This document shows, one piece after another, positions 32,861 to 44,457 of a stretch of DNA of 64,000 nt (the stretch's first letter is position 1; each line of letters starts with the position of its first letter). The DNA is from Phlebopus portentosus. Its lineage: Eukaryota; Basidiomycota; Agaricomycetes; Boletales; Boletinellaceae. Where the stretch lies: positions 1-64,000 of the forward strand of contig JAYXKI010000011.1 of assembly GCA_037892935.1 (NCBI GenBank). Direction: 5' to 3'. The translations under genes and the position numbers were made by a program. The notes under the pieces were generated by a model, which did no database searches, was not told the DNA's origin, and worked only from the letters and a program-made list of their open reading frames with translations.

Positions 32861-34765
32861 AAATTGAACTCGGAACTGTACTACTATCTCATGTGATCAC
32901 TGTATCCTACGATGAACAAAAAGGCACATCCCCAATTATGTATAACGATTGCAGTAAGTACTTAGTACACCGTACAAATATATATGATCGATTTCTTTGC
33001 CTATCTCCAGTATCATGTGATCCGCACGTGCGACGTGTCGAGGTCCAGTTCTCGTCGAGCTGACACTTCCGAGCCCACAGGCATTTCGTCGCGTCGCGTC
33101 GCAGCCGTCGCTGAATGTGGCCTTGCGCCACTAAGTTTCAGATGAGCCGATGATCGGAGAACGCGCTTCCCCGTTTTTGCTCGCTTATCGTGCGTGCTAC
33201 GATATTAACAGGCTAAGCAGCGATGCTCCGTTGTTTGCTCGTATTTTTAGATCCAGCCTCGTCTTCAACATGAGGCAACGGCCCAGTTGCAAGGGGGACC
33301 TGTCTTGGACAGCCCGCCTTTCTTCCCTACTCCCAGTTCCGGTTTCGCATGACACGGTTTTATTCAACACAAGGGTAAATGAAAGGTACTTCACACAGGC
33401 TTCAGACTGGGAGCCGATTTTCGTGCTTACGTTTATTGGGACATTTCAGATTCGCTCGTTCTTCGTGAAGACGATGACTCAGTCGAAGAGTCGGTCGGCA
33501 AATCTCCAGACTCAGCGCTTATAGGTGGACTCATCGCTGGTCTTGCGTCCCTCGCGCTCCTCATCTTGATATTTTACGTCTTATGGCGTACACGTAAGCG
33601 CTCTTACCTTACTGCGCAACCTGAAAGAATCGTGCCAGTACGCAACGCCAGTCGAATTTCAAGTCGAAGTGCGGTGAACTTGGATACCAGCGAAGAAGAG
33701 AAGGATGACGGACCTAGGGTGAGCAGGGCAAGTTCTAACTCAAGGATCCCAGAGGCATCACTGGAACGAACTTCGCCTGTTTGACTGGGAAGCTTCGACG
33801 TAATAGTATTATTGTAAGTGTTCCTGCTCCTTTACAATCAGCAGTCTGATTAAGGAACCGATAGAGAATATAACCATGTTTACCCGACCCTTTGATTTTG
33901 ATTTTGATTTCCATTTGACATGAATTTTCCCGCCGTGCCTGTTGATAGCGATAAAACACAAGGTACAACTACTTTACTGATGGAAGTGAAAATATCTTGA
34001 ATAATGACCGCGTCAAAGATACCGATTGCCTTGGCAAGCAAGTTCTGTTCTTTTCGACAAACTCCAAGATTCGTATACCGGGTGGGCCACCTTCGCTTTT
34101 ATGCTTTCATACAGGCAATCTTTGACGGAGTGCTCAACGGTATTTGACTTCAAGAAATTTCACTGGCAACCTTTGCGATCCCGGGCCGGCGTGCTTCAGG
34201 CTGTTCTAGATCATCAATAGACTTACTTATGGAGGTAAGACTTGTAGATCAGAGCGGATCGGAACATTATGAATTCATTGCGTTCAGTTTCACCCCTTTA
34301 CTGACTGTATACGCCATCATGCGTTGAAACCCGATTAAAATAAGTCCGGTGCGACTACTGGGCGTTGAAGGTTCTGGTCAAATCCATCTACGAGCCCTCA
34401 CATGTGCCACGGCTTCAACTTTGGCGGGCCATAAGAGCCATTCTTGCGTCTATCACAGTCGACGGTTTCACTTGGTAACGGAAGTAATCCATCTCATGTA
34501 TTGCTATGCTTACATTTGTTACCCGTATAAGGTTATCTCCTATCAAGCCCTTATACTAAAGAGGAATTTAACGCCGAGATCACGACTTTGCTCCGAAGGT
34601 TCCATCAGGTTGTATCTGGGCATGTCCGTCCCTGATCAGTATGATGATGATATGCCATTCACCAGTGGGAAGGGAATATCACCCTATAAGTAGCCTGGCG
34701 ACATGCATATGAGTCGTCCGTCTGCCCGTAATCTACGGCTTCGCGATTTCCACGTTTCTTTCCAG
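32861..34765. other. Mostly non-coding interval
   Basis: It contains the membrane-protein remnant at 33230-33784. The rest (32861-33229 and 33785-34765) shows only short unlinked frames. The last 100 bp should be the promoter of the FAD oxidase. Confidence 0.4.
33230..33784 (+). pseudogene. C-terminal part of a single-pass membrane protein, probable remnant
   Basis: The second half reads DSLVLREDDDSVEESVGKSP, then one strong membrane segment (ALIGGLIAGLASLALLILIF), a basic stop-transfer (WRTRKR) and a Ser/Arg/Glu-rich cytoplasmic tail ending RTSPV at 33784. An acceptor TTTCAG precedes it. Upstream, QLQGGPVLDSPPFFPTPSSG looks like one earlier exon. No signal peptide or extracellular domain can be found, so this is either a 5'-truncated gene or a gene whose first exons I cannot resolve. 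Confidence 0.45.
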
Positions 34766-36771
34766 ATGTCACGGCTCGTCTCTCTCGCTATCCTAGCTTT
34801 AGCATCTTCAGCTCGTGGTTTGTCGACGGGCAGACGAGCCGACCCTGCAGTGAAGGCGTGTCAACTCCTGCAGTCCTCCTTTCCACAGCTCGTTTCGTTT
34901 CCAGGTAGGCCTGGACAATAGTTATCTCCGTCTAAGCGTCGAAACACACATTCATACAGGTTCCGAGCAATACGAGGCTGACATTGAACATTGGGGTATT
35001 ACTAGCACCCAAAATTCGACCTGCTCGATAGAGCCTCAGACAGCTGACGATGTTAGCAAGATCGTGAGTTACGCGGTATCACTCTAATATTCTCGTCCCA
35101 CTAAACTAGATATCGCAGATTAAGATAATCGGAAGAAGCGACGTTATGGCGCCCTTTGCCGTGAGCATCTCTCTGACTTGTCACTTTGCATATTCTGTAT
35201 CGAATTTTATTATAGGTCAAGTCCGGAGGACACGCGCACAACCTTGGACACAGCTCAACCCCGGGCGTGCAAATCTCCTTGGCAAGATTTAATCAATTGA
35301 GCTACGACGATAACAGGGGAACCGTTACAATTGGCGTAGGAATGACTTGGGATGAGGTATATAGTCAACTCGAACCACTGGGCGTGATGGTGGTAGGGGG
35401 ACGCGTCGCTGGAGTCGGTATGTCTGATATTCTTTGAAGATGAAGTATAAGTTTTATGCAATTCCTGAAGGTGTCGGAGGGCTGAGCCTCGGCGGAGGCT
35501 ACTCATGGAAGACTGATCAATATGGTCTCACCATCGATACAATTGTCTCGCACAATATTGTTCTTCCCTCCGGTGGGCAAGTCAGTACGAGCAATTCTTC
35601 GTACTCAGACCTGTTCTTTGGTCTTAAAGTAGCGTTCTCTTCCTTATTACCTGTCACTGCACGCTGAACCTCCACTCAGGGTGGTCTTAACAATTTCGGG
35701 ATTGTCACAAATATCACATATGAGGTCCATCCTCAGACCCTCGTCTATGTAGGTTAGCTTCAAGGGTGTTGTGCTTGAGACGTTTTAACCCGATTACCAG
35801 GGAGGTTCGATCGTATATAGTCTGGATGAGATCGATGCTGTGAATGCTGCTATAAGCGACTTCTCGCTCAACAACACGGATCCGAAAGCTCAAATTGCCA
35901 GTATATACACCTCGGCTGCTGGGCAGGTAACATCGTCACTACGTACTCGTCGATTCATACTCTGATTTCGACCCTTTTCTGCCGAAGTTTTCATCAACCG
36001 TAATTCTCTTTTATGATGCTCCTGCTCTGCCGTCCGGCGTATACGACACCTTCTTTTCCATACCTAATCTGTACTCCGACATCAAGGCTAGAACTTACTC
36101 CGATTTCGTCGTCACTACCGGAACCTACGATTTTGGTTTCGATCCGTTCGGGTGAGTATCGCTACATTTTTCTTATGAAGTCTCTTGTTATTAAACCGTC
36201 TCACCTTCTGCAGAGAAGCCAACCATGTTGTACCCATTACAAAGTACACCGCAGCTGTTCTTGATAAAATGGTCGAGGAAACCATCGCTGCAGAAAGTAA
36301 ACTTACTTCAGCGAGCAACGGATCAATCGTTGTCATAAATATGATTCCGGAGCCTTTCATAAATCCCTACTCCCACTCTAAGGGAGGAGCTTATCCTCAC
36401 TCGTCTTCTCGTCCAGTGACACCTAGCTCGCCGACTTTCGTATATCAAATCAATCCTAATTGGACAGCAGGTGAGAGCAGTCTCTGTTTTTTTCTGCCTA
36501 CCGTAAATGATCAAAAACCTTCCTTCCAGATGACCAGTCAGCATTCCACGACTTGGTAGTTTCCACAATGAAAGATTTCTGCAACGAAGTTCAGACACTC
36601 GCCGTGTCCGAAGGTGTGAGTAGCTGGGACGACATTTTATACTCCAATTACGCTCTCGGTGATACCTCTTTGGATCTGCTGTTCGGATCCAATCTTTCCC
36701 AGCTTAAGAAAATCGCGAAGGAATACGATCCGAACGGTATCATGAAACTCACAGGCGGATTCCACTTCTGA
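34766..36771 (+). CDS. Secreted FAD-linked (PCMH/BBE-type) oxidoreductase
   Basis: The start at 34766 gives a clear signal peptide (MSRLVSLAILALASSARG). At least nine exons follow: YEADIEHWGITSTQNSTC, VKSGGHAHNLGHSS (the GGH histidine for covalent FAD attachment), FNQLSYDDNRGTVTIGVGMT, VGGLSLGGGYSWKTDQYGLT, GGLNNFGIVTNITYEVHP, and after several short introns YDPNGIMKLTGGFHF at 36771. This is the PCMH FAD-binding domain plus the substrate domain of the vanillyl-alcohol oxidase superfamily; secreted fungal members oxidise sugars, oligosaccharides or secondary metabolites. No Cys is seen in the VGG..LGGGYSW loop, so FAD is probably bound through one bond only. No frame break found. Confidence 0.85.
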
Positions 36772-37494
36772 ATCACGACTTCGTGGAGGTGAAGTCTCCT
36801 GCCCTGGCATTTTTGGCTCTTATTAACGCGATGCATCTAGGACAATAACGCATCAACGCTACTTGGAGAAAGCACTCTTGCTGGATTGGAACGACCCTCT
36901 TGTCGTATTGCATTGACAATTCTAGAAGTCCATTGCATAACAAGTCATTTACCCGACCTTCTTACTATTCACGTTTTTAATGCTAATGCTTCTTGTTTCA
37001 AGAACATGTTAGTCTCGCCATTCGCTTATGTCATCATACGATTCGTATTTTGCTTCTCGATTTCAATCTCTTTACTTCACCATTTATCTCGCCAGATGCA
37101 TATCTAGCTTGTGCTCTTTGAAAAACTAACGGACTTAATCCCAGTGTATAGGAGAATTTAATGATGGTTTGCACACAATCTAGATAAGGTAACCGTGTTG
37201 CGTAATGGCGGTACGATGCTGTTCTGTTCTGTTTATCTGCAGCGCTGGCAATTCAATAGCAAACTCGACATGCACCAGAGGAAACAGAACGAATTCTGGT
37301 CAGCAACTGCAATTTGTCAAGAAGATCAACAGGGGCGGAATACCGATACCTCAGGGGAAAATGAATCCAGGGGGAACTGGAGAAATGCGCAAGCACCGAA
37401 CAACCCCGGACGACTACACGCAACGTCAAATTAAAGTCGACAATGTCGCTTAGCCTGGCTGCGCCGTCTTTCATTCTTTCCCCATCCACTTGTA
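36772..37494. other. Interval upstream of the DUF202 exons
   Basis: No exon can be assigned with confidence. An ATG at 37445 opens a short frame that is out of phase with the DUF202 exon, so the first exon of that gene may lie here unrecognised. Confidence 0.3.
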
Positions 37495-37971
37495 GTCGAA
37501 AAACAAAGGCAACGTCGCTCGCGATCATCTCTCAGCCGAGCGTACTTTCCTTGCGTACATCCGTACTTCTCTGATCTGCGTGACCGCCGGCGTCGGTACG
37601 ATCTTCCATATGCATACAGTGCGTCGCTCAGACGAAAATCCACAACTGACTAGTACTGTCTGGCTTGTTGAACAGCTCTGGTACAACTTCTGACCGCTGC
37701 CCCGTCGAGAATACCTTTGCACTTGGACCGGTTCGGAAAAGTTCTCGGATCGGTGACAGAAGCGCTTGGGATGACGATACTTATAATCGGTTCGAACATT
37801 TCAGTGTTTTTCTGGCTTGCACATTTTACTGAGCTCGTCGCATCACTAGCCGTGATCCGCTTCTTCAGCGTACAAAGGGCACTTCTCGACGGGAAATTGC
37901 CCAGCAGCGAATTTGTTCATCTGGCTAATTTCGATCGCTTTGGTCGTAATCCCTCGTCTTGTTCGGACTGA
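37495..37971 (+). CDS. DUF202-type small membrane protein (start not resolved)
   Basis: Three exons splice into one DUF202/YidH-like domain. The first follows the acceptor ACTTGTAG and reads SKNKGNVARDHLSAERTFLA and YIRTSLICVTAGV. A 60-80 nt intron (GTACGATC...TTGAACAG) leads to ALVQLLTAAPSRIP...VTEALGMTILII. A second intron (GTTCGAAC...CACTAG) leads to AVIRFFSVQRALLDGKLPSS, ending at 37971. The RD-L-ER-FLA-IRTSL motif and the AGVALVQLL segment are characteristic, and there are three membrane segments. Related domains occur in Vtc1 of the vacuolar polyphosphate complex, but the function here is unknown. The first exon is missing from my reading. Confidence 0.72.
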
Positions 37972-38826
37972 TGCTAGGAATCGCACTCAATTAATTGATA
38001 TCCTACTGTATTTTTCTGGATAGCTGAAACGAGCAAGAAGCCCATGCGGAATCTGAGGTCGAGAGGAAATGCAATTGCCACAAAAGATACGATGCTTCAA
38101 TTTGAATCCTCTTATCCAAGAAACTTTGCTGCGCACATGTCTTATTTTCCCAAACCAAACGATGCTTTTAGCCTTCATCACCTGCCCGCCGACATATTGG
38201 GAGCAGATTGCGACACATGCTGTATACGATGCAAGAACGACCAGGAGTTTCTCCTGCCTCTCTCCCTTTCTCGCATATAATCTGCCGCGAAATAAAACAT
38301 TCAGTATACTGATATTGTGTGCAAGTTGCCCGCCCGAAGGAATACAATTTTCATACAGTAGCCCATTGCTTTGTGACGACAATAGACATACAAAACGTTG
38401 AATTGAAATACGGGACCGGTACATGCATAAATGCGGTAAACGTACACAGATGAATCATCGACAGTCATGATATGACAGAAAGGAAAGGGAAATAGAAACT
38501 ACAGACATTTAATAAACTTTTTATACACCGTCATCCAACTTTCGGCCAATCCCCTTTCGAGGTAGAGGGATGGCTCATGAAAAAAGAGAGATAATACAGA
38601 ATCGAGCTCAATCGAGATATGGGGAAAAAGAATAGGAAACGTGGAATGAATAATTACGACGGGGCTTGAATCAAAATCAAAAAAGGCATTATCACAAACG
38701 CGAACAGCAATATCAGAACCAGAGCGGTGCTTAGGTAGGAAGGAAAGAAAAATCAAGGTGTAGGCGAGAAGTCTCTCCAGCCAGAAACCATACATACCAA
38801 CGGCACGGCACAAAGAGAAAAAAAAA
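37972..38826. other. 3' intergenic region between convergent genes
   Basis: Short frames on both strands only. The right part is probably the 3' UTR of the WD-repeat gene. Confidence 0.4.
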
Positions 38827-41800
38827 TCACAAACACCCTCCCGTGTGCCACCATCTCTGCTCGACGCCCTGCACGGCCCACTCGGTGATCCCATCAACAG
38901 TCGCGACGTACATGTACGCGCCGCTCGGGTCGAACGTGATCCCTGCGATGTCCAGTCGGTCTGTCGATTCGATGAGGTCGCGGCACGGCGGAAGGGTCTG
39001 GCCCTGCGGTTGGGATTGCTGCTGCTGTTGGGGCTGAGATTGAGACTGCGACTGCGATTGAGTCTGAGTCTGAGTCTGAGGGACGGATTGCCTTTGCCGT
39101 TGGGATTGAGGAACAGGAAGGGACTGGGATCGGGAATGCGTGGGTTGGAAGGGAGTAGAGAAGCTGGGAGAGGATATGGAAGACGATGACGAGGGCGGCT
39201 GAGTCGTCGATGCAGTCCCAACATGGGACGACAACGAAGCAGACGTCGACGAGGACACCGAAACCTCCGGATTCAACGATGAATCCGCTCCTTCCGCGGT
39301 TCGTCCCTGTTCCAGCGCACTCGGAGGCTCCGCACAATCCAACTCCGTCGCATCCGAATCACTCTCTTCCTCCTCTCCCTCCGCGTCCCTATCCTCATCC
39401 AAATCCACGTCCTGTTCCGGGTCTGCATGGGAATGAGACTCTACATCCTCGTCGACCTCCATCCTGTAATCATCCAGCGCCTCGTCCATCGCTCTCAACG
39501 CAGCCTGCGCAGCGCGCATATTCCTAATCGACGGGGTCATAAGCGCAGTCGAATCCAGGCGCCGTCTCCTCTGACTAGTTGTCGTACTCAAACTAGTACC
39601 CGGGTTCTCATTCGCCTCAAAGTCGTCTCCAGCGCCGGGTTCGGAAGCAGCATGGGGATACGGGATGGTGCTCGTGCCCATATCCGCGCTCGCGCTCGCA
39701 CCATGCACCTCCCCCACAAGACTCCCCGCCTGCGCTCTCGTCGAGACGCCCGTGATCCCCGTATAGCCCGTAACGCCCGAGAACGACGAAGGCGTCGTCG
39801 AGCTCGCAGAGGACGAAGACGCGGAAGACGACGAGCCGGGCCTCCTCTCGTCCGCGGCAAACAGCACCTGCGAGCGCTCGCTCCGAGCGTCGTCCGCGCC
39901 TTCTTCCTGCGCGTCGACTGCAGCTGATGCCGATGCGGATTCCGCACCGAGAGCCTGCGAACGCACAGAAGCGATCCCATGCGCTGCGAGGACGCTCCGC
40001 ACATCTTCCTCGGATCGCGTGCTCGATAACGGAGGGATGAGCACAGGTCCACCTTCAGCATCTTCCGGCACAGGCGCATACGCAGCTTCGCGCTCATGCT
40101 CTTGCTCTCGCTCTTCATGCGCTCTAGCCTGCTCCCTCTCTCGTCCGGCTTGGATCCTCTCCCTCACCTCGTGTATCCTGTACAACAGCTCCGCCCTATC
40201 TCGATCGCGCTCGTGCTCCCGAGCCGCGTGGAACGCAATGTCCTCCTCCATCTGCGCGTTGTCTCTCAAGCGACTCTCACCGCTTCCCTCAACACCAGAA
40301 GCGACACCCGCACCCGCACTCACAGGATCTCTCGACCTCAAGATAGCAGGGCTCCTCCTCCTAAGCTCACTCCCTTCCTGCGCCTCCCCCTGCCTCCTCG
40401 CTCTCTCCATCTCCCTCAAGCGCACCATCACGTCCCTCCTCCCTGCTCTCCCGCCCCCAATCGTCCCCGCACTCCCACTCCCACTTCCACTTCCACTCCC
40501 AGTCCCAGACCTAGACCCAGAAGACGACGCGGCAGAATACCGCCTCCGCAAACGCGCCTGGTAGTCCGTATCACTCCCACTATTCCCCGCATCCTCGCCC
40601 CGGTCTGGCTCCACGCCATAATCATGCAGCGAAGTGCGGAAGAGCGTCGTCCCCGCCGGGTCCGGCGACCGCGTCAGCGGTAAACCCGGGGACAACACCC
40701 GACCTGTCGGCGCGCCGAGGTTCGTCGAGCTCGTCGAACTTGCGTTATTCCCTTCTCTTTGCGACTCCGGGGGACGACTTATCCGCGGGGGGACGAGACC
40801 CAGCCTCCGAGCCCTCGCTCGCCCCTCTAGCCGACTCGCAAGGCGCGGCGTCGCCGCCGCCGTAGACGCAGCAGTAGCAGTAGCCGCCGCGTTCGCCCCA
40901 CTCGCCCCATCCACACCCTGTCCAACTCGCGGAGGAGCAGCCGCGTCCTCCGCGCCCCTCCACACAGCAGACGTATTGAACAAAAAATTCGGCACGTAGC
41001 TATACCCCGCATTCGCACTCGCCGCGCCATCCAGCAGCCAGCGCGGCAGATCCGCCGACGGGATCGCATACATCTGCGTCGCCAAGTTCGTGCTCGTCGG
41101 CGTCGGCGCGTTATTCGTCGAAGGCGGCGGCGTATTCAGCAAGGTAGACGAAGAAGGTTGTGGGGGGCGGAAGACCGGGAGACGTGCGCCGGAGGAACGA
41201 TGGTGGTGGTGGTGATGATGATGCCGGGGATACTGGTGCGAATGCGGATCTCTAGCTTGGGGCGCAGCCGACGTGCTAGGCTGGACGTGTGGGATGCGGA
41301 GCACGTCGTGTCTCGAGAACGTATCCGCGTCGATGACATGCACCCGCGATACATGCTTCAACCCCCTAATCAGAAACCGGTCCAACGAAAGTATAGCGCG
41401 CACGACAACTCACCTCTGTGAAGACAAGCACCTCTCTCCCACTCGCGTTCCGCGCAAACTTGAGGGATCTTACACCCCAGGGCGGCGCGCCGCCCGTAAA
41501 CTCAAACAGGGCACGCTGAGTATCATAATTCAGCGCCGCCGTCGCAATCGCAGAACTCAAACTCTCGTCCCTCCCATCCTGCGCACTCCCAGTTGCTCCA
41601 GAAGTCGCATCAGATGCCGAAGCAGAAGCAACAGAAGCGGAAGCGGAAGCGGCTGCGGCCGCGGCGGCAGCAGCAGCAGCCCCACCCGGACCAGTCTCCC
41701 ACCCCGCACACCCCAGCGGCTCCTTACTCCTCACATCCCACACACGGACCATCCCCTCCTGCGATGCAACTGCAAAGCGCATCCCGTCCGCACTCCACGC

Positions 41801-43232
41801 CGTTGTGAAGCACGCAGGTGGGATCTCCATGCCCGATACGTCGCTAAGGTACGGATGCGGGCCAGCGAGGACCCAGGAGCCGTTGACGAACGCAAATGGT
41901 AGGTATTGCCCGCCAGGGTCGTTTTGCCCCACATATCGGTGCAGAAACGTGCGTCCTTGCGAGACTGGCGATGAAGATGGCGGAGGAAGGGGCGGGAGAG
42001 GCGTGGGAGGAGGGATCGTATACGTCGCGAGCGGCTCAAAGAGCAGCGTCGAGCCGTCACGAACGGGGAGAATGCGATGTAGGTAAATCGTCGACGCATC
42101 TCCGCACGAGAGGACAGTCGAGCCATCAGGCGAGATCGAGGCTATCGATATAAGCACGATCAGGCCGGATCCTTCCACAAACAAGATACGGGACTCACTG
42201 TGATTCACGGGGACGGGCAACCTCAAGCACCCCACACGCTCGTACCTCACAACCTTCTCGCTCCCCTTCTCCCAGCCTTCACCTTCATACGTTGCCCTAT
42301 ATGCATATCCAGGGTCTTGTCTCCAATATCGCGTGTCCACCGCAGCAGCAGCCCTCTCCTGTGGTCTCTGCAATGCGGGAGGCCTCCTCAACCCTTTCCT
42401 CGCCAGGCACACATCAAAGAACTTGACGGTGCAGTCGTTATTACTAACAACTAATCTCGGGGACACTTCCCTGTCTTCTTCGTTATCTTCGTACAGATCG
42501 TGTTCGTGTAAGGGCGGAGGGGGCATGTAGAGTAGTACGTTGTTGTTAATCGATCCGACGAGTGAGGATGTATGCTGCCAGACGGAGGTAGAATAGCCCG
42601 GATGTTCATCTTGTTCCTCTTCTTCTTTGACATCCAAGTCTATTTCGTCGTCGTTGTCGTCCACCTCGATTGAGACATCCTCCGAGAGATGAAGTGTTTC
42701 TTGAGGCCGGGTGTCTAAAGGAGGCTCATACAAATTCTGCTGGTGTTTCGCCTGTCGCGTGCGTCTGGGATGGTAAAGATACATGCCGAGGAATAGTTCG
42801 GCATCCTGACCGCCAGCAGCAAGGATGACGACATCTTTACCCCCGGGATAAGAGGAGGCGAGTCGTAGAGTCGAGAGGGTTACTGGAGTGAACTTTAAGG
42901 AAGCGATCGTTTGCTTCAAACCAGAATTATTCAGCATACATACAATGGATACGAGAGAGAGGGAAACGTACGGGAGGAGTGTTTGAGATGATGTCCTGTT
43001 CTAGGATGCCATTATCGCCGACATACCAGAGTACGCCTCGTTCGGCGGGGCATACGATCAAGTCGCGGAGTTGACTATGTGTGACAAAGTGAATAGGGAT
43101 GAAAGAGAGAGAGAATGCGACGTACACATGACTTATTCTAACGTTTGCAGGAGCAGATGTTGATGGATGAGAAGAGACGAGTTTAGGGTGAGATGAGGGA
43201 GAAGGCGGTAGACGACGGTGAGAGAGAGTCAT
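38827..43232 (-). CDS. WD-repeat protein with DUF2415 domain
   Basis: ATG at 43232. Exon 1 (MTLSHRRLPPSPSSHPKLVS...) joins over GTACGTCG...CACATAG to QLRDLIVCPAERGVLWYVGD. Next comes QTIASLKFTPVTLSTL with a long exon carrying VVSNNDCTVKFFDV, then ASISPDGSTVLSCGDASTIY (DUF2415-like blade), TTAWSADGMRFAVASQEG and MVRVWDVRSKEPLGC. An intron near 41400 leads to a very long exon rich in Ser, Gln, Arg and Glu, with an eight-His run and Ser-Gly repeats. The end closes the propeller: LDIAGITFDPSGAYMYVATV and ITEWAVQGVEQRWW. About 1,400 residues in all. The insertion of several hundred disordered residues between two blades is the striking feature. The role is unknown. GC is higher than in the neighbours. 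Confidence 0.82.
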
Positions 43233-43984
43233 TGTATTGTATTGTGTGCGATTACAGACGCCTTGCTCTAAGATGATGAGCGACTTGACTGCTGTTCATG
43301 GCAGTAGCAACTCAACTCAGGTCGTATACTCGGCTAGGCCCGGTCCACTGTTCCGCACACCACGTGACTCGTCACTCTCTCTTTTTCATTCTCTATACAT
43401 CCTAACCCTGCACTACTTGTGTCGTCACCTACTCTCGATTGTCATCATCCACAAGAATTAAATACCGCCTTTTTGATGAATTTATAACGATGGTCGGGAT
43501 GATGACGCCATTGGTCACGAGGTCACAGTCGCGTTTGCACTGCCTTCGGCTTCACCTTTCATGCTCCGTCCGTCCGTCATCATTGGCAGTCAGTCTAGGG
43601 CCTACCTTCAAGTCGAGTTTGTGTCAAGGTCTGCCTAACTTGGTCCTGCTGCAGTCTAAACTCCCGCCTCATTCACAGTGGTTCTTGATGTTTTCTATCG
43701 TCAACAGCGATAGCTTAACAAGGTTTGCAACTTCAAAGAACGAACAGTCGCCGGGAAACGTTAAGGCGAATGATCGCTTGGACGTTACTGTCCGCGACAT
43801 CTTCACCGGTCACACGGGCAAGGGATTTGATGGCTCGGCTGGGGTGTCACCTCAACTAGTGAAATCCGTGCTCGCTCTTGTCCTGATGAAATCCGCCACT
43901 GAAAGAACTGTTGCGCGCCAGCACTAACGACGTGGACATACTACGTCAAACGATGCGTGCAAGGGTGAAACCTTTCCACAGAGC
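43233..43984. other. Promoter of the WD gene and unassigned sequence
   Basis: The first part is upstream of the WD-repeat gene. A plus-strand frame (43439-43927) has a coding-like second half (NVKANDRLDVTVRDIFTGHT) that I cannot assign. Confidence 0.3.
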
Positions 43985-44150
43985 ACACCTACCTCTCCTC
44001 CAGAAGTAGGCAATACGCTCGAGGAAAGGGTCATGAAAGATGTAATACCGAAGACAAGGAAATCTTTGATATACCTACAGTTACACTTGCTCCGACGCAG
44101 CGCTTCAAACCTCTCGACTGGTTGGCTGGCTGAACAGGTTTCTATCTCTA
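43985..44150 (+). pseudogene. 3'-terminal fragment of an SRPK-like kinase (K0)
   Basis: SPPEVGNTLEERVMKDV matches the last exon of the kinases nearby (SPEKGDTLEERIAKDV). RRSASNLSTGWLAE corresponds to KRASASELLDDPWLVE. The part between is scrambled. No other kinase exon precedes it, so it is a solitary tail fragment at the left edge of the cluster. Confidence 0.55.
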
Positions 44151-44457
44151 CCAATTCACCTGGTCAAGAACACCTTGTATCATCATTTGAACGCTCTCAC
44201 TCTCACATCACACTTTGGCCTCTCCTGTGCATTATTGCTGTGGTGCTTTTGAATATTCATACATTGTTCCGCCCAATCTCTAATTATGGAGCGTCCTGTC
44301 TTCTTGACCTGCGTTGTGCTAACAATCGTGCAAAGGATGGATACGACGGTACCAATAGTTCTGGCTGAATTTGATTAGTATGTGTAGATGACTAAGCCAT
44401 TATAATTTTGACCCCGTACGGCATCCTCATCCTTCTGATTTTCGTCGTCGACTGACT

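Noticed and set aside
39186..41902. Long plus-strand frames opposite the WD-repeat gene
   Set aside because: They are shadows of a GC-rich, repetitive coding strand; no motif is seen and the minus strand has the WD blades.
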